From: Blattabacterium cuenoti | Lineage (GTDB): Bacteria; Bacteroidota; Bacteroidia; Flavobacteriales; Blattabacteriaceae | NCBI RefSeq assembly: GCF_014251795.1 | Contig: NZ_CP059201.1 | Location: 62,001 to 126,000 of the forward strand | Direction of reading: 5' to 3' | Length of the DNA stretch: 64,000 bases | The notes under the pieces: model-generated | Told to the model about the DNA's origin: nothing | Seen by the model: the letters and a program-made list of their open reading frames with translations, nothing else | Databases searched by the model: none | Shown: positions 44,653-53,734 of the stretch, piece by piece | How positions within the stretch are numbered: position 1 is the first letter of the stretch | How the letters are laid out: each line of letters starts with the position of its first letter | Made by a program: the position numbers and the translations under genes

Positions 44653-45702
44653 CTAAATTACTTTTTCATGTTTTAAAAATAAAATAACCGGACTAGGAAA
44701 AGGGTATTCACTTATTTTATTATGTGGTATAAAAAAAAAATTATCAAAAAATATATTTTTATTTTGTAATATTTTACAATTTAAAAATCGAATTAATAAA
44801 ATCTGATGGGTGAGCTTGTGTTCAATATTATAACTAAAAGTATTAGAAATAGAAACAAAAACCCGAATTTTTTTACAAAATTTATCAATTACTTCATGAA
44901 TGGAAAGATTTACTTTCGATTCTATTAAAGGAAAATCGTAAAGGCCCCTCCATATATCTTTATTTGATCTTTTATTTATACAAATATTATTGTTTTGATC
45001 ACATATAAAAAGATAATAAAAAAATCTATGTTTTATAAACTTTTTTATTTTTTTTATAGGTAATTTATGTACAGTTTTATTTTTAATAGAAAAACAAGAA
45101 TTTTTAACTGGACATAAAAAACATTTAGGATTTTTTGGAGTACATAAAATTGAACCTAAATCCATAATTGCTTGATTAAAAATTCCTGGCTGTTCAGTAT
45201 CTATAATTTTTGAAATAATAACTTGCAACATATTTTTCGTAGAAATCAATGCAACATTTTTGTAAATTCCTAAATATCTAGAAAATACTCTGCAAGTATT
45301 TCCATCTACTGCAGGTATAGCTTCTTGAAAACATATAGATGCGATAGCTGCTCCTGTGTATGGACCGATTCCTTTATATTTAATCAATTCTTGATATTTT
45401 TTTGGAAAAAATTTTTTATCATTACTTAATTTGATCGCAAAAGAATGTAAATATTTTGCTCTAGAATAATATCCTAATCCTTCCCATTTTTTCAATACAT
45501 CTTTTTCTTCTGCTTGAGCTAATTTTTTTAAACTTGGAAATCTTTTTATAAAGTTTAAATAATATTCTATTGTTTTTGATACTCTTGTTTGTTGCAACAT
45601 AAACTCTGAAACTAATATATAATATGGATTTTTAGTTTCTCTCCAAGGAAGTTTTCTATGATTTATTTTGTACCAATTTATTATTTTTTTAGAAAAATCC
45701 AT
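44653..45702 (-). CDS. mutY: A/G-specific adenine glycosylase
   Basis: Removes adenine opposite 8-oxoguanine. The 349-residue protein has the catalytic Glu33 (SEFMLQQTRV), Asp133 (VDGNTCRVF) and an intact iron-sulfur loop CTPKNPKCFLCPVKNSC. A C-terminal NUDIX-like domain follows (ICINKRSNKDIWRGLYDFPL). It contrasts with the cluster-less Nth in this window. The divergent HU gene is 82 bases away. Confidence 0.94.
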   Translation of the reverse strand: MDFSKKIINWYKINHRKLPWRETKNPYYILVSEFMLQQTRVSKTIEYYLNFIKRFPSLKKLAQAEEKDVLKKWEGLGYYSRAKYLHSFAIKLSNDKKFFPKKYQELIKYKGIGPYTGAAIASICFQEAIPAVDGNTCRVFSRYLGIYKNVALISTKNMLQVIISKIIDTEQPGIFNQAIMDLGSILCTPKNPKCFLCPVKNSCFSIKNKTVHKLPIKKIKKFIKHRFFYYLFICDQNNNICINKRSNKDIWRGLYDFPLIESKVNLSIHEVIDKFCKKIRVFVSISNTFSYNIEHKLTHQILLIRFLNCKILQNKNIFFDNFFFIPHNKISEYPFPSPVILFLKHEKVI

Positions 45703-45784
45703 ATAAATTTAATTTTAGAGCAATTTTATAAAAAATTGGTATATTTAGGAAACCGAATTTTGTTATTCGATATAATGATTTAAC

Positions 45785-46078
45785 ATGACAAAAGCAGATA
45801 TAATAACAGAAATCATATCAGAAACTGGATCTGAGAGAATTGATACACAAAAGGTGATAGAAACATTTATGAAAAAAATAAAACAAAGTTTGACATCGGG
45901 AGAAAATGTTTATTTAAGAGGATTTGGATCATTTATCATTAAATATAGGGCGAAAAAACTTGGACGTCATATATCCAAAGATATATCTATTGTAATTCCT
46001 GCGCATAATATACCAGCATTTAAACCGGCAAAATCTTTCACAGAATTAGTGAAAAAAAATGTTCCTATTAAAAAGTAA
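45785..46078 (+). CDS. hup: HU family DNA-binding protein
   Basis: A 97-residue histone-like protein. The dimer core begins MTKADIITEIISETG and the DNA-binding arm region includes LRGFGSFIIKYRAKKLGRHISK with a Pro-containing tip (IVIPAHNIPAFKPA). It is the first gene of a short run HU, small basic protein, RNase G. The family is certain; whether it acts as HU or IHF homologue cannot be told. Confidence 0.94.
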   Translation: MTKADIITEIISETGSERIDTQKVIETFMKKIKQSLTSGENVYLRGFGSFIIKYRAKKLGRHISKDISIVIPAHNIPAFKPAKSFTELVKKNVPIKK

Positions 46079-46111
46079 ATACATAAATTACTAATTTTAA
46101 ATTATGCCAAT

Positions 46112-46201
46112 ATGCCAAACGGAAAAAAAAGAAAAAGACGTAAGATCGCAACCCATAAAAGGAAAAAAAGAAATAGAAAAAATAGGCATAAAAAGAAATA
46201 A
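46112..46201 (+). CDS. 29-residue Arg/Lys-rich protein, probable ribosomal component
   Basis: Starts MPNGKKRKRRKIATHK and ends RNRKNRHKKK; 19 of 29 residues are Lys or Arg. I recall a near-identical short protein (MPSGKKRKR type) conserved between HU and RNase G across Bacteroidota, and it is likely bound to rRNA in the ribosome; the exact name is not certain. An ATG eight bases upstream (46104) opens another frame of 34 codons (IEKIGIKRNK end) that is not family-like. Confidence 0.7.
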   Translation: MPNGKKRKRRKIATHKRKKRNRKNRHKKK

Positions 46202-46247
46202 AAATTAATTTTTTGTAATTTTAAAACTTTTTTCCTTGTTTTTATGT

Positions 46248-47792
46248 ATGAATCAAGAGTTAATTATAAATGCAGAAGAACAAGAAATCAAAATAGCTCT
46301 ATTAGAAGAAGGAAAATTATTGGAGCTTCATCGAGATATTTTTAATAAAAAATTCTCTGTAGGAGACATATATTTAGGAATAGTTAAAAAAATTTTATAT
46401 GGGTTAAATGCTGCTATTATAGATATAGGACATTCAAAGGGAGCTTTTTTACATTATGATGATATTGGATTTCAAATAGATCAAATGCTCAATATGATTT
46501 CTACAAATCACATCAAAAAAAAATCTATTAATCATAATAATGTAAACATACAAGAAAAAAAAAACTCTATAGATTGTATATTGCATATTGGACAAAAAAT
46601 ATTAGTTCAAATTTCTAAGGAGCCTATTTCTAATAAGGGGCCAAAACTTACTACAAAAATTTGTCTTCCAGGAAGAAACTTAATTCTTATACCTTTTTCA
46701 GAAAAAATTTTTATTTCTAAAAAAATAAAAAATATAAAAGAAAAAAATAGATTGATTTCTTACATTAAAAAAATAATACCACATAAATTTGGAATTATTA
46801 TTCGTACGGCTGCTTCTAATGAAATAGAAGAAATTTTGAATGAAGAATTGATTTTTTTAATTAATAAATGGAAAAAAACATTAAACAATTTAATGAAATT
46901 TTTACCTCCTGTTCGGGTATTGAGTGAAGTTAGTAAAATTTATTGTTTATTAAGAGATATATTTAATGATAATTTTAAATCTATTTGTTGTAATAACAGT
47001 TTGATTTGTCAAGAAATTCGTTCATATTTATCTTTGATTGCTCCAAAAAAAACTAGTATAATTAAATATTATCAAGGAAATGTTCCCATATTTAAAAAAT
47101 ATGGGATAGAGAAAAAAATACAAATTTTTTTAGGAAAAAATGTACCTCTCGATAATGGAGCTTATCTCATTATAGAACATACTGAAGCTTTACATGTGAT
47201 AGATGTTAATAGTGGAATGAATAATCATATGATGAAGAATTGTACAGAATCAGAAAGAATTGATAATATATTAAAAATTAATTTATCAGCAGCAACAGAA
47301 ATAGCAAGACAACTTAGATTGAGAGATATGGGTGGTATAATTGTAGTAGATTTTATAGATATGTCTGATTCAATGCAAAAAAAACAACTATATGAACATT
47401 TAAAAGAAAAAATGAAAAATGATAGAGCAAAACATCAAATTTTACCTCCTAATAAATTCGGGTTAGTTCAATTTACTCGTCATCGAGTAAGACCCGAATT
47501 AAAAAAAATGAATATTAATAATAAAAAGTATAAAAACTCTCCTGAAGATTATATTCATTATTTAGAATTTGTTTTAAAAACCATTACTAAAAATCATAAA
47601 GGAATACAATTACACATTCATTCTTTTGTTGCAGCTTATTTAAAAAAAGGACTTCCTTCTATTCAACAAAAATGGTTATTAAAATATAAAAAATGGATTA
47701 AAATAATTCCAAGAGATTCGTTTGAATACACAGAATATCAAATTTTTAATAAAAAAAAAGAAATTATATCATCTTCTTTTTATTTTCATTAA
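46248..47792 (+). CDS. rng: Ribonuclease G (RNase E/G family)
   Basis: Endoribonuclease of rRNA and mRNA processing, 514 residues. An S1 domain begins near residue 35 (VGDIYLGIVKKILYGLNAAIIDIGHSKGAF) and the catalytic DNase I-like region has VIDVNSGM and GGIIVVDFIDMS with the metal-binding Asp residues. The frame could start at TTG 46236, but ATG 46248 gives the typical N-terminus NQELIINAEEQEIKIALLE. The zinc-link cysteines seen in RNase E are absent. A tRNA-Leu follows 21 bases later. Confidence 0.92.
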   Translation: MNQELIINAEEQEIKIALLEEGKLLELHRDIFNKKFSVGDIYLGIVKKILYGLNAAIIDIGHSKGAFLHYDDIGFQIDQMLNMISTNHIKKKSINHNNVNIQEKKNSIDCILHIGQKILVQISKEPISNKGPKLTTKICLPGRNLILIPFSEKIFISKKIKNIKEKNRLISYIKKIIPHKFGIIIRTAASNEIEEILNEELIFLINKWKKTLNNLMKFLPPVRVLSEVSKIYCLLRDIFNDNFKSICCNNSLICQEIRSYLSLIAPKKTSIIKYYQGNVPIFKKYGIEKKIQIFLGKNVPLDNGAYLIIEHTEALHVIDVNSGMNNHMMKNCTESERIDNILKINLSAATEIARQLRLRDMGGIIVVDFIDMSDSMQKKQLYEHLKEKMKNDRAKHQILPPNKFGLVQFTRHRVRPELKKMNINNKKYKNSPEDYIHYLEFVLKTITKNHKGIQLHIHSFVAAYLKKGLPSIQQKWLLKYKKWIKIIPRDSFEYTEYQIFNKKKEIISSSFYFH

Positions 47793-47813
47793 TTTATTAT
47801 ACTTTTCAAAAAA

Positions 47814-47897
47814 GTGGGCGTGGTGGAATCGGTATACACGTCAGAATTAGGATCTGATGCCTGTTTAGGCATAAGGGTTCGAATCCCTTCGCCCGCA
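47814..47897 (+). tRNA. tRNA-Leu(UAG)
   Basis: Acceptor GTGGGCG/CGCCCGC (one G-U pair) with discriminator A at 47897. The anticodon stem TCAGA/TCTGA carries the loop ATTAGGA, giving anticodon TAG, and a long variable arm and GGTTCGAATCC T-arm are present. CCA is not encoded. The mature 3' end is directly followed by the stop codon of the convergent gltA, with no intervening base. Confidence 0.95.
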
Positions 47898-49160
47898 CTA
47901 ATTTTCTATATTTCTTTTCTTATATCCTATATAAATTTGTCTAGGTCTTGCTATAGGTTCTCTATTAAATTTCATTTCTTTCCAATGAGCAATCCATCCT
48001 GATAACCTACCTAAAGCAAACATAACAGTGAACATATCTTTTGGAATACCAATAGCTTGGTAAATAATTCCTGAGTAAAAATCAATATTAGGATAAAGTT
48101 TTTTTTCTACAAAATAAGAATCCTTAAGAGCATTTTCTTCAATATTTTTTGCTAATTCAAATATTGGATCAGAAATCCCCAATTTTTGAATTACATTTTC
48201 TGCTACTTTTTTAGCTATCCTCGCTCTAGGATCAAAATTTTTATAAATTCTATGTCCAAATCCCATAAGTCGGAATGGATCTTTCTTGTTTTTTGCTTTT
48301 TCTATCCATTTTTTTATGTTTCCTCCACTTTTTAAAATGTTTTCTAACATTTCAATAACAGCTTGATTCGCTCCCCCATGTAGTTTTCCCCAAAGAGCAC
48401 TCATCCCTGCAGATATAGATGAAAATAAACCAGCATGAGCAGAACCTAATAAACGAACAGTAGTTGTGGAACAATTTTGTTCATGATCAGCATGTAATAT
48501 TAAAACTTTATTCAAAGCATCTACAATAATTGGATTTTGTTTATAAGATTTGTTAGGAATAGAAAAAAACATCTTTAATAAATTAGATATATAATCAAGA
48601 TGATAATCTGCATAAGTAGGAAGTGGAGGTAATCCTATTTTTTTTCTATAAGTTAAAGCAGCTAACATAGGCAATTTAGCTAATAAATGAAGATACATCT
48701 CTTCTTCTTTTTCTTCCAAAGAATTAATAAATGTATCTAAAATATAAGTCAAATAAGATAAAATTCCCATAGGATGATAAGAATTAGGAATTTGATCAAG
48801 TATTTGATTGATTTTTACATGAATATGATTCAATTTTTTTATTTTTTCAGAAAAATATTTTAATTGTGCAGTATCAGGAAGTTCTCCATTCAGAATCAGA
48901 TAACTTGTTTCTATAAATGAACACTTATTAATAATTTGTTCAATAGGATATCCTCTATATAGAAGTTCCCCTTTTTCACCATCTATAAAACTAATAGAAC
49001 TCTTAGTAATTCCTGTGTTTTTAAATCCTGGATCAAATGTAATAAAACCTGTATTTTCTCTCAATTGAGAAATATTAATAGCTTTATCACAAAAAGTTCC
49101 ATAAATTACAGGAAGTTTATAATGATATCCATTGATATTAAAATTTACGAAACTGCACAT
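47898..49160 (-). CDS. gltA: Citrate synthase
   Basis: Condenses acetyl-CoA and oxaloacetate. The 420-residue type II enzyme has the active-site His in GKLHGGANQAVIEM, the second His in GFGHRIYKNFDPRA and the Asp in YPNIDFYSGIIYQ. With fumC in this window it marks part of a TCA cycle. Its stop abuts tRNA-Leu(UAG). The upstream GHMP kinase gene is 45 bases away in the same orientation. Confidence 0.95.
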   Translation of the reverse strand: MCSFVNFNINGYHYKLPVIYGTFCDKAINISQLRENTGFITFDPGFKNTGITKSSISFIDGEKGELLYRGYPIEQIINKCSFIETSYLILNGELPDTAQLKYFSEKIKKLNHIHVKINQILDQIPNSYHPMGILSYLTYILDTFINSLEEKEEEMYLHLLAKLPMLAALTYRKKIGLPPLPTYADYHLDYISNLLKMFFSIPNKSYKQNPIIVDALNKVLILHADHEQNCSTTTVRLLGSAHAGLFSSISAGMSALWGKLHGGANQAVIEMLENILKSGGNIKKWIEKAKNKKDPFRLMGFGHRIYKNFDPRARIAKKVAENVIQKLGISDPIFELAKNIEENALKDSYFVEKKLYPNIDFYSGIIYQAIGIPKDMFTVMFALGRLSGWIAHWKEMKFNREPIARPRQIYIGYKKRNIEN

Positions 49161-49205
49161 AATAATAAATTTTTTTAAATATATATAATTATATATAAAT
49201 AACTT

Positions 49206-50135
49206 TTATATTTTAAAAATCATTTCATCAAATGAAATCAGAGTATGAAATCCTTTTTGAGAAAAATAATGTTTCATTCCTTTTCTAAAACTTATCAAAA
49301 CAAAATCTCCTCCCCAAGCACCCAAACTCTTTACTAATCCTAGATAATCTGGAAAATATGTTTCTTTAATAGTAGGGATTTGAAGTATTTTTGATACAAT
49401 ATTTTCATGTTGTAATAATAATTCTTCGAATTCCTTCAATGTTTTACAATAAGGAATTTTTTGAGTTATATAAGATATAGATTCAATATTATCATTAGAT
49501 ATATGAGAAATATTAGAACGAAAATATTGTATTTCATCACAAGTATTTTGTTTTCTATTAAGATGTAGAAAAAAAAGTTTATCTTTGAACGGAGGATCGA
49601 ATTTTATAGGTAGGATATGTGGTTTTTTATTCAATAATTTATAAATTATTGGTTTTGAAATTGAAACACAAGCTATATCATATCCACTACCTGGAAAATA
49701 GTTTCCTAATAGCATGGAAGGATTTATTTTAGCCCATTTCGCTATGTTGTTAATTAAAGTGGAACTACTGCCTAATCCCCAATTTTTTGGAAATTCTAAT
49801 TGTGTTTTAACATATATTCCTAATGAATTAGGAAGAAAATTTTTTTGAATTTTTCTAGATTTCAATAATAAATCTCTCAATTTAATGGCAGTATTTTTTT
49901 CTGTTTCGTAACAAATATCTAAAGAAGGAAGTTGAAATATTCCTTCAAACCAAAGTTGATTTATTTCATCGTAACTTTTCCAATGTAAAACGGATGAAAA
50001 ATGATCTCCAAAAATAGTGAGTGATTGTCCTTGAATTGTAGGCAAAGCTAATCCACTGGCTCCATGCATAATAAAATATTCTCCTGTTAATAACAGCTTT
50101 CCATGACTATAAAAAAAATGTTTATATCTATACAT
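49206..50135 (-). CDS. GYDIA-type GHMP kinase
   Basis: A 309-residue small-molecule kinase of the GHMP superfamily. The ATP loop is FPKNWGLGSSSTLINNIA (about residues 120-137), and GSGYDIACVS matches the signature of the Bacteroidota GYDIA family. The C-terminal Gly motif GAWGGDFVL is present. In this phylum such kinases are usually linked to the mevalonate route to isoprenoids, as mevalonate or phosphomevalonate kinase. The exact substrate cannot be told from sequence. fabD lies upstream on the same strand. Confidence 0.82.
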   Translation of the reverse strand: MYRYKHFFYSHGKLLLTGEYFIMHGASGLALPTIQGQSLTIFGDHFSSVLHWKSYDEINQLWFEGIFQLPSLDICYETEKNTAIKLRDLLLKSRKIQKNFLPNSLGIYVKTQLEFPKNWGLGSSSTLINNIAKWAKINPSMLLGNYFPGSGYDIACVSISKPIIYKLLNKKPHILPIKFDPPFKDKLFFLHLNRKQNTCDEIQYFRSNISHISNDNIESISYITQKIPYCKTLKEFEELLLQHENIVSKILQIPTIKETYFPDYLGLVKSLGAWGGDFVLISFRKGMKHYFSQKGFHTLISFDEMIFKI

Positions 50136-50154
50136 TATAGATTTATATTTTTTT

Positions 50155-51015
50155 TTATGAAGAACTTCTTGAAATTTTTTTAATTAAACCTAGTAAAACA
50201 TTTCCTGGACCTATTTCTGTAAATGAGCTTGCTCCATTATTCATCATATTTTTTATGGATTGTTTCCATCTAACTGGAAATGTCAATTGTTTTACAATAT
50301 TTTTTTTAATATCATCAGATTTTGTTACAGGTAAAGCCGTTACATTTTGATATATTGGACACTTAGAATCTTGAAAAAAAATTTGATTAACAATTTTTTG
50401 AAATTTTTTTTGAACTGGTTTCATAATTGGAGAATGAAAAGCTCCGTGAACAGGAAGAACCAATATTTTCTTAGCTCCTATTTTTTTTAGATCAGAACAA
50501 ACTCTTTTTAAAGCTTGAATTTCTCCAGAAATTACTAGTTGTTTAGGACTATTATAATTAGATGGGACTATAATACCATGATCATTTTTACAAATATTTT
50601 CTATAATATTATCTTCTAGTCCAAATACAACAGCCATTCCTCCATGAATAGATTCACAAATATCTTGCATAATTGAAGCTCTTTGATTGACTAATATTAA
50701 TCCATCTTCAAAAGAAAATACATTAATTGCAGCTAAAGCAGATAATTCTCCAAGAGAATGTCCAGCTACCATATCTGGTTCAAAATTATTTAATGTTTTT
50801 GCTAGTATAACTGAATATATATAAATTGATAGTTGTGTATATTTCGTATTTTTTAAAATATCTATAGATCCTTCAAACATTATAGATGTCATTCGAAAAC
50901 CTAAAACTTCGTCAGATAATTGAAATAATTTTTTTGCCATATGAGAATTTTTATATAAGTTTTTTCCCATTCCTACAAATTGAGATCCTTGACCTGGAAA
51001 TAAATAAGCTTTCAT
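50155..51015 (-). CDS. fabD: Malonyl-CoA:ACP transacylase
   Basis: Loads malonyl onto acyl carrier protein for fatty-acid synthesis. The 286-residue protein has LFPGQGSQFVGMG, the nucleophile Ser87 in VAGHSLGELSAL, and the catalytic His in GAFHSPIM. Complete and standard in length. The divergent tatD start is 44 bases upstream, in an A/T-only spacer without a promoter box I would trust. Confidence 0.94.
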   Translation of the reverse strand: MKAYLFPGQGSQFVGMGKNLYKNSHMAKKLFQLSDEVLGFRMTSIMFEGSIDILKNTKYTQLSIYIYSVILAKTLNNFEPDMVAGHSLGELSALAAINVFSFEDGLILVNQRASIMQDICESIHGGMAVVFGLEDNIIENICKNDHGIIVPSNYNSPKQLVISGEIQALKRVCSDLKKIGAKKILVLPVHGAFHSPIMKPVQKKFQKIVNQIFFQDSKCPIYQNVTALPVTKSDDIKKNIVKQLTFPVRWKQSIKNMMNNGASSFTEIGPGNVLLGLIKKISRSSS

Positions 51016-51059
51016 AAAATTTTTTGATTTAAAAATAAAAATTTAAAATTAACTTTTAC

Positions 51060-51833
51060 ATGAAAATTACTGATACACATACCCATTTATATATGAAAGA
51101 ATTTGATGAAGATATTAATTCTGTAATACAAAAAGCTTTTCGTAAAGGAATTAATAGATTTTTTCTTCCTTCTATAGATAGTTCCACTATTCCTCGTATA
51201 TTAGAATTAGAAAAAAAATATCCTAATATATGTTTTTCTATGATAGGATTACATCCTAATCAAGTTAATCCAGATAACTTAAAAAAAGAATTGAAAAATA
51301 TTGAAACATGGTTATATAAACATTCCTTTATCTCAATTGGAGAAATCGGAATGGATTTTCATTTGAAAAAAAATTTTTTTTCTGAGCAGAAATATGCTTT
51401 TCAGACTCAAATACAATGGGCAAAGCAAAAAAAATTACCTATAGTTATACATTGCAGAGAAGCTTTTGACCAAGTTTTTCATATTTTATCAAAAGAAAAA
51501 AATTCTTATATAAGAGGAGTTCTTCATTGTTTTTCAGGAACTTTAGAACAGGCGAAAAAAATAATTGATTTGGGAATCCAATTAGGAATTGGAGGAATAA
51601 TCACTTTTAAAAAAAATCATGTTAGTCAATTTTTACATCAAATAAGTTTGAATCATATAGTATTAGAAACTGATTCACCTTATCTTTCTCCACATCCTTT
51701 TAGAGGAAAAAGAAATGAACCAAAAAATTTAAGAATAATTTTAAAAAAATTGTCACAAATTTATTCTACATCAGAAGAAATAATATCCAATATAATTCAT
51801 TCGAATGTAGAAAAATTATTTTTTAGAAAATAA
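51060..51833 (+). CDS. tatD: TatD family metal-dependent hydrolase
   Basis: A 257-residue TIM-barrel hydrolase. The metal ligands are visible: THTHLY (residues 6-11), Glu in GEIGMDFH, His in VIHCREAF, His in LHCFSGT and Asp in ETDSPYLSP. TatD proteins act as 3'-5' exonucleases or deoxyribonucleases in repair and RNA turnover; the precise role here is not shown. Its stop is five bases from the convergent fumC stop. Confidence 0.92.
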   Translation: MKITDTHTHLYMKEFDEDINSVIQKAFRKGINRFFLPSIDSSTIPRILELEKKYPNICFSMIGLHPNQVNPDNLKKELKNIETWLYKHSFISIGEIGMDFHLKKNFFSEQKYAFQTQIQWAKQKKLPIVIHCREAFDQVFHILSKEKNSYIRGVLHCFSGTLEQAKKIIDLGIQLGIGGIITFKKNHVSQFLHQISLNHIVLETDSPYLSPHPFRGKRNEPKNLRIILKKLSQIYSTSEEIISNIIHSNVEKLFFRK

Positions 51834-51838
51834 TTTTT

Positions 51839-53224
51839 CTACACCATTTTATATGGATTCACTAATTTTTCAAATTCATCATGAGTTAAATATCCTAATC
51901 GGATAGCTTCTTCTTTTAATGTAGTATTATTTGCATAAGCAAATTTTGCAATTTCTGCTGATTTTTCATATCCAATATGACTATTGAGTGCTGTAACTAA
52001 CATCAAAGACCTTTCCAATAAGTCTTTAATTCTTTGATGATTTGGTTTTATTCCTTTTACACAAAAAGAGGAAAATGAACTACAAGCATCTGCAATTAAT
52101 TGAGAAGATTGCAAAAAATTATATGCCATTAATGGTTTAGCTACATTCAATTGAAAATTTCCTGAAGATCCCGCTATAGAAATAGTGACGTCATTCCCCA
52201 TAATTTGAGTACAGACCATAATAATAGCTTCGCATTGAGTAGGATTGACTTTTCCAGGCATGATAGAAGATCCAGGCTCATTTTCAGGAAGAAAAATTTC
52301 TCCAATTCCTGAACGTGGTCCAGAAGCTAAAAGACGAATATCATTTGATATTTTAATTAAAGAAACTGCTATTTGTTTAAGAGCACTATGAGATTCCACT
52401 ATTGCATCATGAGATGATAATGCTTCAAATTTATTTTTTGCTACTTGAAAAGGATATCCAGTATATTGACATATATATTCTGTGACTTTTCTATCATATT
52501 CTTTAGGAGCATTCAATCCTGTTCCAACAGCTGTTCCTCCTATTGATAATTCAGAAAGATGACTTAAAGTTTTTTTTATAACATTTAATCCATGATCTAT
52601 TTGAGTAATATATCCTGAAAATTCTTGTTCTAGAGTGATAGGGACAGCATCCATCAGATGTGTTCTTCCTATTTTAATAATGTTATGAAATGATTTTGAT
52701 TTTTTTTCCAAAGTCCTTTTTAATTCTTGAATAGAAGGAATAGTTTTTTTGACTAATTTTTGATAAGAGGCTATATGCATAGCCGTAGAAAAAGTATCAT
52801 TAGATGATTGTGACATATTTACATCATCATTAGGATGAATAAAAGATTTAGAATTTCCTAGTTTCTTTCCCATTAAAACATGAGCTCTATTGGATATAAC
52901 TTCATTAATATTCATGTTGGTATGAGTTCCTGATCCAGTTTGCCATATAACTAAAGGAAATTGATCGTTTAATTTTTTATCTATAATTTCGTCACAAACT
53001 AAGGATATCATATCTTTCTTTTTTTTAGATAAAATACCTAATTCAAAGTTAACATGAGCAGCTGCTTTTTTTAATAAAGCAAATGCATGAATAATTTCTA
53101 TAGGCATAGAAGCTTCTGGTCCGATTCTAAAATTCTTTCTAGATCTTTCTGTTTGTGCTCCCCAATATTTATTAATAGGAACTTTAACAAATCCTAAAGT
53201 ATCTTTTTCTATTCTATATGTCAT
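51839..53224 (-). CDS. fumC: Class II fumarate hydratase
   Basis: Fumarate to malate, TCA cycle. The 461-residue protein has [21 protein letters not shown] and the signature [16 protein letters not shown] with the catalytic Ser. As a class II enzyme it needs no iron-sulfur cluster. It stands alone between convergent tatD and a divergent small membrane gene. Confidence 0.95.
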   Translation of the reverse strand: MTYRIEKDTLGFVKVPINKYWGAQTERSRKNFRIGPEASMPIEIIHAFALLKKAAAHVNFELGILSKKKKDMISLVCDEIIDKKLNDQFPLVIWQTGSGTHTNMNINEVISNRAHVLMGKKLGNSKSFIHPNDDVNMSQSSNDTFSTAMHIASYQKLVKKTIPSIQELKRTLEKKSKSFHNIIKIGRTHLMDAVPITLEQEFSGYITQIDHGLNVIKKTLSHLSELSIGGTAVGTGLNAPKEYDRKVTEYICQYTGYPFQVAKNKFEALSSHDAIVESHSALKQIAVSLIKISNDIRLLASGPRSGIGEIFLPENEPGSSIMPGKVNPTQCEAIIMVCTQIMGNDVTISIAGSSGNFQLNVAKPLMAYNFLQSSQLIADACSSFSSFCVKGIKPNHQRIKDLLERSLMLVTALNSHIGYEKSAEIAKFAYANNTTLKEEAIRLGYLTHDEFEKLVNPYKMV

Positions 53225-53271
53225 TATTCTATTTTTTTTACGAAATTATATAAAATATAAAAATTGTAATC

Positions 53272-53439
53272 ATGCTTATTAAATTTTTAGGATTTTTATT
53301 TTTTTTATTTATAACTGTATCTGGTTTTTGGTGTATACTATTTTTATTTTTTTTTAGTATTTATTGGATTATAAGTATGTTAATTAACAAGTTTCTCATC
53401 CGTTTCTTTATAAAATATGGTAAAACAAAAAAAACATAA
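53272..53439 (+). CDS. Small hydrophobic protein (55 aa) ahead of the FtsB-like gene
   Basis: An open frame beginning MLIKFLGFLFFLFITVSGFW, with one long or two short membrane segments and a basic end (RFFIKYGKTKKT). It overlaps the start of the next gene by 23 bases, which resembles a translationally coupled pair. It may be a shortened member of the DUF4834-type small membrane proteins of Flavobacteriia, but that is a guess. T-rich sequence makes chance hydrophobic frames common, so confidence is low. Confidence 0.4.
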   Translation: MLIKFLGFLFFLFITVSGFWCILFLFFFSIYWIISMLINKFLIRFFIKYGKTKKT

Positions 53440-53722
53440 AATACTTAGAAATAAATATTTTTGGATTAGTATTTTTTTCTTGATATGGATATCTTTTTTT
53501 GATTCTAATTCTTTAATGTTACATTATAAATTCAAAAAAAATATTCATGAAATGACAAAAAAGAGGAATTTTTTGAAAAAAAAAATTTTATTAGAAGCAA
53601 TTCAATTGAAGAAACTAACTACAGATACTAAATATCTGGAAAAATTAGCAAGAGAAAAATTTTACATGAAAAAAAAAGATGAAGATTTATTTGTTATATT
53701 CAGAACCAATCATGATTCATGA
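53417..53722 (+). CDS. FtsB/DivIC family cell-division protein
   Basis: A 101-residue bitopic protein of the septum formation initiator family. One membrane helix (about residues 14-30, YFWISIFFLIWISFF) is followed by a coiled coil (roughly 37-65) and the family C-terminus KLTTDTKYLEKLAREKFYMKKKDEDLFVI. It would join the FtsL-FtsQ divisome subcomplex. Other division genes are not in the window. Confidence 0.85.
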   Translation: MVKQKKHKILRNKYFWISIFFLIWISFFDSNSLMLHYKFKKNIHEMTKKRNFLKKKILLEAIQLKKLTTDTKYLEKLAREKFYMKKKDEDLFVIFRTNHDS

Positions 53723-53734
53723 TACACAAAAAAT

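Noticed and set aside
46104-46208. Alternative 34-codon frame starting at ATG 46104
   Set aside because: It overlaps the conserved basic protein in another frame and its translation has no family-like pattern. The frame at 46112 matches a known Bacteroidota small protein.
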